Shown here piece by piece: positions 43,503 through 51,883 of a stretch of DNA of 61,340 nt. The stretch is from Planctomycetia bacterium (GTDB lineage Bacteria; Planctomycetota; Planctomycetia; Gemmatales; Gemmataceae). The position numbers and the translations under genes are program-made. The notes beneath the pieces were generated by a model, which saw nothing but the letters and a program-made list of their open reading frames with translations, ran no database searches and was not told the DNA's origin. The stretch covers positions 1 through 61,340 of the forward strand of contig SYCV01000236.1 in assembly GCA_005786805.1 (NCBI GenBank), read 5' to 3'. The first letter of the stretch is position 1; each line of letters begins with the position of its first letter.

Positions 43503-43958
43503 TCAACTTTGCTCTTTGTGCTTTGGCAAAATCACCCTTCGAGTCTCCAAGGGGTCAGATTGGTACCGCCAACCCACAATGCTATCCTTTTCAAACAAAT
43601 CCAATATAAACCACGCAAGCTGATCTTCCTCGATGAAGGGTATCGCTATGATACCGTTTGCTGGAGAAACCACAAAGATCCCCATGCTTTCCAACTCAGC
43701 AACATCCTGCGCGTATTTGGAAGTCGCAAGATCGGTATCAATCAGAGCTTCCTGCTTTGCGATGAAAGCCGACCGGTCCGGCCGCCCAGATCGCTTATCA
43801 ATCTTTTGGGATCTGTGTTTGGCAAACCGCATGGAAAGGTAGTTTTCCCGCAGGGACCTCAGCACATCCAAGAGATAAGGAAGTGCTTTTACCGCCTGAT
43901 TATAAGACCAAACTTGAAGATACTTCTGCTTTTGTTTTTTACCCGGATTGCGCTTCAT
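43503..43958 (-). CDS. DUF2203-family protein
   Basis: A 151-aa soluble protein, starting at the ATG at 43958 because GGAGG lies 9 nt upstream; the frame continues to 44009 without support. The N-terminus is strongly basic (KRNPGKKQKQKY). The mid-part LESMGIFVVSPANGIIAIP and the end IVGWRYQSDPLETRRVI match the DUF2203 pattern (E-L-E-x-x-G-I-x-V... G-W-R-Y...). Function is unknown. It is monocistronic by context, converging on mgtE. Confidence 0.75.
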   Translation of the reverse strand: MKRNPGKKQKQKYLQVWSYNQAVKALPYLLDVLRSLRENYLSMRFAKHRSQKIDKRSGRPDRSAFIAKQEALIDTDLATSKYAQDVAELESMGIFVVSPANGIIAIPFIEEDQLAWFILDLFEKDSIVGWRYQSDPLETRRVILPKHKEQS

Positions 43959-44053
43959 GACTAGGCCCTCCCTAAGAGTAAAGGAAGAGAAACGGCCGAA
44001 TCTTCCCATTTGGGTACCGTCTCCTAGATTTCACGCATGTTGCATTGATGTGC

Positions 44054-44081
44054 CCTCAAAAACCAAGATAAACTTTTGAGG
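44054..44081. repeat. Short inverted repeat upstream of the site-2 protease
   Basis: CCTCAAAA and TTTTGAGG form an 8-bp stem around a 12-nt loop, about 164 bp before the protease ATG and about 96 bp upstream of the divergent DUF2203 ATG. No T-run follows, so it is a weak candidate for an operator rather than a terminator. Confidence 0.3.
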
Positions 44082-44244
44082 ACAAAGGCGCCTGGCAAGG
44101 ATCCGGTCCTGCACAAGCTTTGCATCTCTGCCACCTATATTTTATTAGTCTGACAAAAGGAAAAGTTCATTTAAAAACCATAATTATTCATGTTTTTATA
44201 AAAATTTTTCCACTTGTTAGGGACAAGCTTGCAATAATGGAAAT

Positions 44245-45099
44245 ATGTTCAAGACACTTAAACTCGGATCTCCATTTGGCATAGGTGTTTACATCCATCC
44301 AACCTTTTGGTTGCTGGCTTTTTTCTACCTTTTATCCAATCTTAGGGAGATCTCCTTATTTCAAAGCACACTGGAATTATTAATTCTGTTTGGTGTGTTT
44401 TTTTGTGTCATCCTTCATGAATTTGGACATGCCCTGGCAGCCCGGATATTTGGGATACAAACCCGCGACATAACCATATACCCAATCGGGGGCATAGCAC
44501 GACTTGAAAGAATGAGCGAGGATCCATTCGAGGAACTGGTGATAGCTTTAGCCGGGCCAGCGGTAAATTTCTTGATTGTCATACTACTCCTGCCCATTTG
44601 CATTCATTTTTCACCGACCCCATTTGATTTTGAAAACCTCACTCCCCCGAATTCTTTTTCAGGTAGTTTGAACCATTACCTTAAGATGCTAGTCTTGTCC
44701 AACGCCGGGCTTTTGATTTTCAATCTCCTGCCTATTTTTCCCATGGATGGTGGCAGGGTTTTGCGAGCCTTGCTGAATCTTTCTGTTGGGTTTTCCAATG
44801 CAACGGTGATTTCAGTGACGCTGGGTAATCTAGGCGCCATCATCCTCTTTTTCATTGGTTTATTCTCAACCCATTTTGTGCTTATTTTTCTGGCATTCTG
44901 TGTTTTTATCGCTGGGAGACAGGAACTATTACTGTTGAAATTAAAGCGTAACAATCAGGGTTCCCAAGGGTTTTTCCACCCTGAAACACAATTTCAGAAC
45001 CCATCCAGTTTCACTGGACTGGTCTGGGACGCCGAGCGAAATATCTGGGTGAATTGGAGTTCCAAAAAGCCCACTAACTTTCCCAATGGTCCCGAGTGA
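44245..45099 (+). CDS. Site-2-protease-type zinc metallopeptidase (M50)
   Basis: A 284-aa membrane protease. Zinc-binding HEFGH is at 58-62 within a transmembrane helix, and the third ligand Asp lies in LLPIFPMDGGRVLRA near 170. Five to six hydrophobic helices are visible. This compact form without PDZ or CBS domains is the SpoIVFB/FtsH-independent S2P-like branch that cleaves membrane substrates. No anti-sigma factor or obvious substrate gene is adjacent. The last 40 residues are soluble. GGAAAT precedes the ATG. Confidence 0.9.
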   Translation: MFKTLKLGSPFGIGVYIHPTFWLLAFFYLLSNLREISLFQSTLELLILFGVFFCVILHEFGHALAARIFGIQTRDITIYPIGGIARLERMSEDPFEELVIALAGPAVNFLIVILLLPICIHFSPTPFDFENLTPPNSFSGSLNHYLKMLVLSNAGLLIFNLLPIFPMDGGRVLRALLNLSVGFSNATVISVTLGNLGAIILFFIGLFSTHFVLIFLAFCVFIAGRQELLLLKLKRNNQGSQGFFHPETQFQNPSSFTGLVWDAERNIWVNWSSKKPTNFPNGPE

Positions 45100-45242
45100 C
45101 CGTCATAATCGTTACAACCCGTACCTTACTGAACCAGCATTTTTACCAGCAAGCATATTCAAAGCCACTTCGACGCGATTCAATGCCGATCTTTAGGATA
45201 CGATGATATTTCGGCATGGAATGCCGGGGTCTGGGGGGCAGG

Positions 45243-46076
45243 ATGTCTGTAGCTTTGACACGGGAAGTAAAATCTGCGCTGAACAAAGTTTCGCAAGCAT
45301 TTGATGCCTTGGGAGATTTCGCTCTTTTTTCATTTAGTTCCCTTTCCACGATCATTAAAAAACCCACTGTCGGGACCATGATACCGATTTGTTTCAGGGT
45401 TGGAGTGCAAAGCGTTCCAGTGGTTTCAATCACCGGGATGTTCATTGGAATGGTGATGGCAATCCAGGTTTATTCGCAGTTTCAATCCCTTGGGCTTGCG
45501 ACGCAACTCGGGCAGATCATCAATGTTTCTGTCATCAAGGAATTGGGCCCTGTCCTTGCGGCAACCATGCTTGCGGGAAGGATTGGTAGCTCAATGTCCG
45601 CCGAACTTGCCACCATGAAGGTCACGGAACAGGTTGACGCCTTGATATGCCTTGGTATTAATCCGCTGCATTACCTTGTTTTACCAAGGGTTCTGGCGTG
45701 TGTATTACTCATACCGATTCTCACAATATTGGCGAATTTCATGGGGGTATTTGGGGGCAGCATGGTATGCACGGAAATTTTCAAAGTGGATCCCTACCAC
45801 TATTGGCAGAATTCCCGGGGGCATATACAGATTTGGGACCTCGCAATAGGCTTGATAAAGCCAATTTTCTTTGGTGCCGCCATCGCGCTGATCTCATGCC
45901 ATCGTGGGATGAATTCGCGTGCCGGCGCGGAAGGCGTTGGAAAAGCCGCCACCTCCGCGTTTGTCTGGTCTTTCATGTCCATACTCGTGCTGGACTTTTT
46001 CCTTTCGCTTTTCTTCAACAATCTTCATCAATTCTTATGGCCCGATAATTCCATCAAAAGTTTCGGCCCAAAATAA
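45243..46076 (+). CDS. mlaE: MlaE-family ABC transporter permease
   Basis: A 277-aa inner-membrane permease of the phospholipid-transport (Mla/MCE) type. Five hydrophobic segments and the family blocks TGMFIGMVMAIQVY, KELGPVLAATMLAGRIGSS and LATMKVTEQVDAL are present. The ATG at 45243 is preceded by GGGGGG; a start at 45216 would add nine residues. It heads an operon with an ATPase (14-bp gap) and an MCE protein (4-bp overlap), so the three form an inner-membrane lipid transporter. Direction of lipid flow is not readable. Confidence 0.93.
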   Translation: MSVALTREVKSALNKVSQAFDALGDFALFSFSSLSTIIKKPTVGTMIPICFRVGVQSVPVVSITGMFIGMVMAIQVYSQFQSLGLATQLGQIINVSVIKELGPVLAATMLAGRIGSSMSAELATMKVTEQVDALICLGINPLHYLVLPRVLACVLLIPILTILANFMGVFGGSMVCTEIFKVDPYHYWQNSRGHIQIWDLAIGLIKPIFFGAAIALISCHRGMNSRAGAEGVGKAATSAFVWSFMSILVLDFFLSLFFNNLHQFLWPDNSIKSFGPK

Positions 46077-46090
46077 GGATCTTACCACGC

Positions 46091-46921
46091 ATGGATTCCC
46101 AACCTTCCCAACCGAATTTCCTAGCCTTGCAGAACGCCTGCATTGGGTTCAATGGCGTCGCTATTCTTCGCGACATCACCTTTGATATTCCAAAAGGGCA
46201 GACACTGGTGGTGATCGGGGAAAGCGGTTGCGGAAAAACAGTCTTACTGAAACTGTTGATTCATCTGCTTGGGACAACTTCCGGAAAAGTCCTTTTCGAC
46301 GGGCAGGACTGGAACACTCTTGATGAAAAGCGCGTTAATGAGCAAAGGCTGCGATTCGGATTTTTATTCCAGGGAGCCGCTCTCTTTGACAGCCTCAATG
46401 TCTTTGATAATGTCGCTTTCGGCCTCAGGGCCCACTCCAGATGCAGGGAGGATGAAATTGAAAAGCTTGTGCTCAAGCGCATCAACGAGGTGGGACTCAA
46501 GGAAAGTGTCCTTGGTAAAAAACCTGCTGAACTATCAGGTGGCATGAAAAAAAGAATCGGCCTTGCAAGGGCGCTCATACTCAACCCTGAAGTCATGCTT
46601 TATGATGAACCAACCACGGGACTTGATCCCATCATGACCGATGTCATCAATGAGTTGATCCTGCAGACCCGCAAAAATTCCCCCGTCACAAGCATTGTCG
46701 TTACCCATGAGATGCGCACTGTGACAAAGGTAGCCGACAGGGTCATCATGTTTTACCCGCTGTCCCGTTTGAACCAAAAGGAACCCCAGAAAATTTTTGA
46801 TGGCACCACGGATGAATTGTTCAAATCCCAGGACCAACGCGTGCAACAGTTCATCAATGGAGAAGCCAAGGAACGCACCCAGGAATCTGAAAATCATTTA
46901 AACACGGATGAACCAATATGA
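46091..46921 (+). CDS. mlaF: MlaF-family ABC transporter ATP-binding protein
   Basis: A 276-aa ATPase. Walker A GESGCGKT, Q-loop LFQGAALFDSL, signature LSGGMKKRIGLARAL, Walker B VMLYDEPTTGLDP and the switch His in VTHEM are all present. FQGAALFDSLNVFDNV is typical of the MlaF/MCE-associated branch. It forms the energising subunit with the upstream permease and overlaps the MCE gene by 4 bp (ATGA). Confidence 0.95.
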   Translation: MDSQPSQPNFLALQNACIGFNGVAILRDITFDIPKGQTLVVIGESGCGKTVLLKLLIHLLGTTSGKVLFDGQDWNTLDEKRVNEQRLRFGFLFQGAALFDSLNVFDNVAFGLRAHSRCREDEIEKLVLKRINEVGLKESVLGKKPAELSGGMKKRIGLARALILNPEVMLYDEPTTGLDPIMTDVINELILQTRKNSPVTSIVVTHEMRTVTKVADRVIMFYPLSRLNQKEPQKIFDGTTDELFKSQDQRVQQFINGEAKERTQESENHLNTDEPI

Positions 46922-48198
46922 GCAACCAAACAATGAAGGTACAGATCGGGATCTTGGTACTGGGTGGATTCCTGTTGCTGGGAACACTCGTCATCATGTT
47001 TGGAAGTATTCCCGGACTTTTCAAATCTGCCAACCAATATCAGGTTAGTTTCAATGATGCCCCCGGTATCTCAGCGGGCGCACCTGTAAGGAGATCGGGT
47101 GTGAGGATCGGGCAGGTTTCGCACATTAACCTTGATGATAAAACCGGGCAAGTTATCGTCTATTTGACCATCGAGCGCTCCTATAAAATCCGGAAATATG
47201 AACAACCAACACTGGTGACCGGATTGCTGGGAAACGACAGCAGCATCGACCTGATTCCAAAGGATGATGACAAAATAGATCCCAACCGAGAGGAAGTTGC
47301 TCTAGGCACCACGATAGAGGGCGTGCGCGCCGCGAATGTTGCAAGCCTCTTGAATCGTGCCTCGGATATTGTGCCCAGCACCCAGGAAACCCTCAATGAG
47401 ATGAGCAAGTCGATTCAAAAGCTTGAGAAAATCGCGCCCAAGGTCGAGGAGGCTCTCAAGGAATTCACCAACACCGCCAAGAAAATCCAGGATGTGGTTC
47501 CCGAGGTTAAGAAAACACTGGATGAATACAGTGCCGTGGCAAGGCAGTACAACCGCATTGGGGAAAGAGTCGACTTGTTGATCCAAACAAACCAGGAAAA
47601 GGTCGTGAAATTGATCGATCTGGCCTCGGAAGATTTGAACAGGCTGGGAAATCTGCTTAATGATGAAAACCAAAAACAGGTTAATTCCATCCTCAAGAAT
47701 GTGAGAAAAGGAACGGAGGATATTGATCAATTAGCAAAGAACACTGATGAAATGATGAAGGAATTGAAATCCCTGGTCAAAAAGGTCAATGATCAATTCT
47801 CCGTGGTGGAGGAAATGATCAATGACATATCCGTTTTGATCAAGCCTTTTTCAAATCGAAGCGAGTCACTCGCGAAAAATCTTGATGCCATTCTGGAAAA
47901 AAGCGTGTTCACGATTTCAGATATAAGGGAATTGGTGAAGGTGATCGGCATGGCGGATGGAACTTTCAAGAGATTCCTAACCGATCCTGGAATTTACAAC
48001 AACCTGGATAACGCAATCGGAACAGTGGCAAGGCTTACACCCAAGATTGAGCGGATTCTAAAGGATGTCGAGATTTTCACCGACAAGATCGCAAGGCATC
48101 CGGAATCCATTGGATTGGGTGGTGTCGTTAGGCCTGGAAGCGGATTGAAAGACAACCCGCCCATAAGCAATCCATTGATCCTACCACCCAACCGATAA
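46918..48198 (+). CDS. mlaD: MlaD/MCE-domain substrate-binding protein
   Basis: A 426-aa protein with an N-terminal membrane anchor (residues about 8-28) and one MCE domain (YQVSFNDAPGISAGAPVRRSGVRIG, GLLGNDSSIDLIP). A long helical region of about 250 residues follows (heptad-like ETLNEMSKSIQKLEKIAPKVEE and similar), as in MCE proteins that form periplasmic tunnels. It presumably hands lipids between the membranes. The 4-bp overlap with the ATPase gene indicates coupling. It ends 1 bp from the convergent LolA-like gene. Confidence 0.92.
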   Translation: MSNQTMKVQIGILVLGGFLLLGTLVIMFGSIPGLFKSANQYQVSFNDAPGISAGAPVRRSGVRIGQVSHINLDDKTGQVIVYLTIERSYKIRKYEQPTLVTGLLGNDSSIDLIPKDDDKIDPNREEVALGTTIEGVRAANVASLLNRASDIVPSTQETLNEMSKSIQKLEKIAPKVEEALKEFTNTAKKIQDVVPEVKKTLDEYSAVARQYNRIGERVDLLIQTNQEKVVKLIDLASEDLNRLGNLLNDENQKQVNSILKNVRKGTEDIDQLAKNTDEMMKELKSLVKKVNDQFSVVEEMINDISVLIKPFSNRSESLAKNLDAILEKSVFTISDIRELVKVIGMADGTFKRFLTDPGIYNNLDNAIGTVARLTPKIERILKDVEIFTDKIARHPESIGLGGVVRPGSGLKDNPPISNPLILPPNR

Positions 48199-48199
48199 G

Positions 48200-48940
48200 T
48201 CACTTGACAGGCTTTTTGAACTGGGAACCGTCCACCTTTTCAAGGATGGAATAAGTGATGTTTTTGTTTTCGACAAATTTATTGCCCCCCAGGTAATGAG
48301 TTTCCCGGGATGCTAATTTGACAGGGCCAAAGGACTGGTAGTCAGAGAACTGAACCCCCTTGAGTATCTCAACTCCCGACTGCTTGCCCTTTCTCTCAGC
48401 CTTGGCAAGAAAACTGGTTTCCTTGTCGAAGAAGAGTGAGACCTCAGGTCCCCCCGCCACCGATGCCTTGACACCCAAAACCGGCCTGTTGGCAACCTTG
48501 GATTCCCCAAGTGAGATTAATTTTGTGTCAGCATCCAGGAGCGATACCAGGTTCACAATCTTTAAAAAATAGCACTCCTCCTTGAGTTCTAGGATTTTAT
48601 CCTTCGACAAGTCGATCGGAAAACCACTTGCAATGCTCCAACCCTTGTCAGCTTCCATGCACATGAGAAGGTTTTCCTTGGTATCAAGCTTGATATTAAG
48701 CTTGATTTTATCGGGGAGTGCAACAATCAATTCATCAGTGAAGTTCTGGGTCTGGCCGAAAAAAATGGTTCCAGCGCTGATTCGTTTGTATTGCTGCGCC
48801 TTGACCAGAGCATCTTTTCCACCATGCGCCTCGATTGCTTTTTTTATGGTCTCCTGGGCTTCCTGTTGCGCTATCCCGGTGGAATTAAAAATCATTGTCA
48901 TCGAAAAAACAACAGTCACTGCGATCTTTGAATTAAACAT
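48200..48940 (-). CDS. Exported LolA/LppX-like beta-sheet protein
   Basis: A 246-aa exported protein (signal peptide, cleavage near TGIAQQ). The body starts with IKKAIEAHGGKDALVKAQQY, the typical opening of outer-membrane lipoprotein-sorting (LolA/LppX-like) folds, followed by paired strands (DELIVALPDKIKLNIKLD, SLFFDKETSFLAKAERKG) and YHSI-like end strands. Such proteins bind lipids in the periplasm. It converges on the Mla-type operon, so a lipid-related function is plausible, but it is a widespread planctomycete family with unknown role. Confidence 0.75.
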   Translation of the reverse strand: MFNSKIAVTVVFSMTMIFNSTGIAQQEAQETIKKAIEAHGGKDALVKAQQYKRISAGTIFFGQTQNFTDELIVALPDKIKLNIKLDTKENLLMCMEADKGWSIASGFPIDLSKDKILELKEECYFLKIVNLVSLLDADTKLISLGESKVANRPVLGVKASVAGGPEVSLFFDKETSFLAKAERKGKQSGVEILKGVQFSDYQSFGPVKLASRETHYLGGNKFVENKNITYSILEKVDGSQFKKPVK

Positions 48941-49041
48941 GGTTTCTTTCTTTCATTTGGGTATTCTTAAACACATCAGTATGATGAAAATCTAGCATAA
49001 TACATGCGTGGGATTGTAGATCAATTTGGGGATTAAACAAA

Positions 49042-49863
49042 GTGATTAAATCAAGCATCACCATCAGCCTTGTTAATGAAGCCCGTGGTGGGCCGTTTGT
49101 CTTCTGGGATGATATCCGTGCAGCGTGCAAAGAAGCAAAGGAACTTGGGTTTACAGGAATAGAAATCTTCGCCCCGGGGCCTGAGGTTCTCGCAAAATCA
49201 GAAGCCGCCAAGATCGTAGCGGATCATGGCCTTCAAATTTCAGCATTAGGCACAGGCGGTGGATGGGTGCTTCATAAATGGACACTGACCTCACCGGAGG
49301 AAAAAGTCCGGGTCAATGCCCGGAATTTTATCGCCAGCATGATCGAAGCAGGCGCACCCTTTGGCGCACCCGCGATCATCGGGTCTCTACAGGGACGACA
49401 CAGTGAAACCGTTGATCCATTGCTAGCCCATTCTTATCTGGAAGAGGCACTGGATTTTCTCTCTGCAAAAGCCAAAAACGCTGGCACATTTTTACTTTTT
49501 GAACCTCTCAACCGGTACGAATCCAACTTGGTGCGGACCATTGATGAGGGAATGGCCCTGGTCAACAAGATTGGGCAAAAGGACCATCTAAAGCTTTTGT
49601 GTGATTTGTTTCACATGAATATTGAAGAAGCGGACATCGCGGCATCGCTTATAAAATGCGGAACAATGGTCGGGCATGTTCACCTGGCGGATTCCAACCG
49701 TAAGCCTGCGGGGCTTGGCCATACTGACTTTGGACCCATAAGCCTGGCTTTGAAACAAATTGGTTACAGGGGATATGTATCCGCGGAGGCGCTGCCACTT
49801 CCAGATTCTTCAATGGCAGCCAGACACACCATTGATTGCTTCAACCGTCATTTCAAAGGCTGA
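49042..49863 (+). CDS. Sugar-phosphate isomerase/epimerase-like TIM barrel
   Basis: A 273-aa protein of the xylose isomerase-like TIM-barrel superfamily (AP endonuclease 2 fold). It starts with GTG at 49042, preceded by GGGG. Metal-binding residues typical of the family are the Glu in LLFEPLNRYE, the Asp-x-x-His pair in LCDLFHMNIEE, the His in VGHVHLADSNR and the Glu in YVSAEALPLPD. Its substrate is probably a keto-sugar or hydroxypyruvate-type compound. It overlaps the convergent TolC-like gene by 16 bp. Confidence 0.88.
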   Translation: MIKSSITISLVNEARGGPFVFWDDIRAACKEAKELGFTGIEIFAPGPEVLAKSEAAKIVADHGLQISALGTGGGWVLHKWTLTSPEEKVRVNARNFIASMIEAGAPFGAPAIIGSLQGRHSETVDPLLAHSYLEEALDFLSAKAKNAGTFLLFEPLNRYESNLVRTIDEGMALVNKIGQKDHLKLLCDLFHMNIEEADIAASLIKCGTMVGHVHLADSNRKPAGLGHTDFGPISLALKQIGYRGYVSAEALPLPDSSMAARHTIDCFNRHFKG

Positions 49864-51734
49864 TTGGGATTCGGGACAGGCAACACTTTTGGAGTCAAGG
49901 GCTGGACTGATTGTCCATCCGTTGTGGATTTACTTTTTTCCAATTCAGACTTGACTGCTGGCATCCATTTCCCGTCAACACCACGATATTTTGGATCATT
50001 TAGTGGTGAACATGGATAGTTGCTTGGAAGCTTGATCAATTGTTCCAACGCCTCAGAACTATTGACCCATTCCGTGGGAACCTTTTCGCCCGCGATCTGA
50101 AACAAGTCGTCTGTTTGAAGAAGATTTGCAATGTCAACCACCGAGGTCCACATTGCGCCAAGCACTTGGAGATACTGCACCACGCTTGCCGAGAGAATAT
50201 TCTGGGCGTTCACAACATCCGCAAAAGTCAGGGTGTCGCCCTCACCAACTTTGATCTCGGAATTGAATCTTTCAAATAAGCCCCGATAGGTTCGGATCTG
50301 GTCCGGAAGTATTTGATCACGGTAATAGCCAAGTAAAACCCTGTTATTTTCATAGCGTTCAAAGGCTTCAGCAAGGTCCGCGGTCAACTGATTGCGGGCT
50401 TTATTCTTTGCTTCCGAAGCGGAAACCAAAAGGCTCTCCGCCTGCAGGATATTACCCTGGTTGCGGTTCCAGATGGGAACAGGCATGCCAACCTGGACGG
50501 AGGGAGACAATGCATTTGGCGCGAAAGTATAGTCTCTTTGCAACAAGACACGGACGGTCACATCAGGTATGGGAGTCACCTGGGCAAGCTTTAACAAGGA
50601 CTGTGCTTTTAACAATTCGAATTCGGCGGTTCCAACATTCGTATGCAGCAAAGTGACCCGCTTCACACACTCATCATACTTGTAGATAGGAATGGATATG
50701 TTTATGTCGCCTGCAAGTTGGGAAAGGGGCAAACCTGGAACACCCATAGCGGCAGTCAACTGTTTCCACGCACTTGTATGGCGATTTTTCGCCTGCACTA
50801 GCTGGCCATACGCCTGCAACGCAAGCACACGGATTTGAAATGGTTCATAAGGCGCGGCAAAGCCCCCTTTTTTTACTTGTTCAATTATGTTGTCGTATAC
50901 TTCCGATGAAAGACTAGCCAACGCCCTGGATACCTTGATATTCTGGTCTGCGACCAATACCGCGAAGTATCCATTGCGCACCTCCCTGGCGAGATCGGTT
51001 TCAGCTTTCCTAAGTGCCATCTCACTGATGCGAACATCCATCAAGGCAGCCTGCCTGGCAGTTGGCAACTTGCTTGCTGTCACGATTGTCTGCTGTATGT
51101 AACCACCCTGGTAACCTGCGGTTCCCATCGTCTGCATGGTGTCACCTTCATAGCCAATGTCAGGGTTTGGATAGAGTCCTGCTTGGATTGCACCACCCCT
51201 TGCGGCGGCGACCGCGGCCACCGCCTGTTTTATTTTTGGACTTGAGGTAAGGGCAATTTTTTGAAGGTCGGAAAGCGAGTAAGGCTTGCCATCTGGTCCC
51301 ATCGCCAACTCTGGTTCAGGGGTAAGCACGGGCAAAGGCGGATACAACTTTGCAAGCGCCTCTTTTCTCAATTCCATGTTTTCCTTGGTGAATATCGGCA
51401 GTTTGATCGGAGGATCTTTTGAGCCGGGAAGGTCTGGGGGAACCAGCAAACGATTTTTGGCGGAACTCAAATCAGATTGATTTTTACTGAATTCCAAACT
51501 CTCATCGATTTTATTTGTGATTATTTTTGGATTGTTGTTCTTTGTCTCTGAATCCGTTTTTGATGCTTCTGTTTTTTTGTCGAAGTAAGTCAATGGTTCC
51601 AAATCAATTATTTCCCTCGAACGCTCACAGATCGAATGGTCCATCAATTCATTGACATTATGCAGGCAACCTGTGACTGCCATCAAAATAAACAAAAGAA
51701 AAATGTTTCGAATTAAAACGACAAGTTTCAGCAT
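49848..51734 (-). CDS. TolC/CusC-like outer-membrane efflux lipoprotein
   Basis: A 628-aa outer-membrane factor, started at the ATG at 51734 where a lipobox follows (LMAVTGC, Cys23) and GGAAG lies upstream; a longer frame to 51869 is not supported. The central part has two OEP repeats with long helices and barrel strands (QAGLYPNPDIGYEG, NKARNQLTADLAEAFERYEN). A Pro-rich region of about 150 residues precedes them. It would form the export duct of an RND or ABC efflux system, but no inner-membrane pump or adaptor is adjacent, so it serves a distant partner. Confidence 0.88.
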   Translation of the reverse strand: MLKLVVLIRNIFLLFILMAVTGCLHNVNELMDHSICERSREIIDLEPLTYFDKKTEASKTDSETKNNNPKIITNKIDESLEFSKNQSDLSSAKNRLLVPPDLPGSKDPPIKLPIFTKENMELRKEALAKLYPPLPVLTPEPELAMGPDGKPYSLSDLQKIALTSSPKIKQAVAAVAAARGGAIQAGLYPNPDIGYEGDTMQTMGTAGYQGGYIQQTIVTASKLPTARQAALMDVRISEMALRKAETDLAREVRNGYFAVLVADQNIKVSRALASLSSEVYDNIIEQVKKGGFAAPYEPFQIRVLALQAYGQLVQAKNRHTSAWKQLTAAMGVPGLPLSQLAGDINISIPIYKYDECVKRVTLLHTNVGTAEFELLKAQSLLKLAQVTPIPDVTVRVLLQRDYTFAPNALSPSVQVGMPVPIWNRNQGNILQAESLLVSASEAKNKARNQLTADLAEAFERYENNRVLLGYYRDQILPDQIRTYRGLFERFNSEIKVGEGDTLTFADVVNAQNILSASVVQYLQVLGAMWTSVVDIANLLQTDDLFQIAGEKVPTEWVNSSEALEQLIKLPSNYPCSPLNDPKYRGVDGKWMPAVKSELEKSKSTTDGQSVQPLTPKVLPVPNPNQPLK

Positions 51735-51883
51735 GAGCTTCCAAAACCGAAAAACAATCCATGGAAAAGATACATAAGATTTATCGGTTAAAGCGGGAGA
51801 AATACTGAGTTCCCACCACAAATAAAAAATTTGGTTAAAGATGGTAAGATTAGGCAGAAATATAGGCAAGATGGGGTCTAAGG

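Noticed and set aside
44054-44081. Inverted repeat as a terminator
   Set aside because: It lies upstream of both flanking genes and has no T-run.
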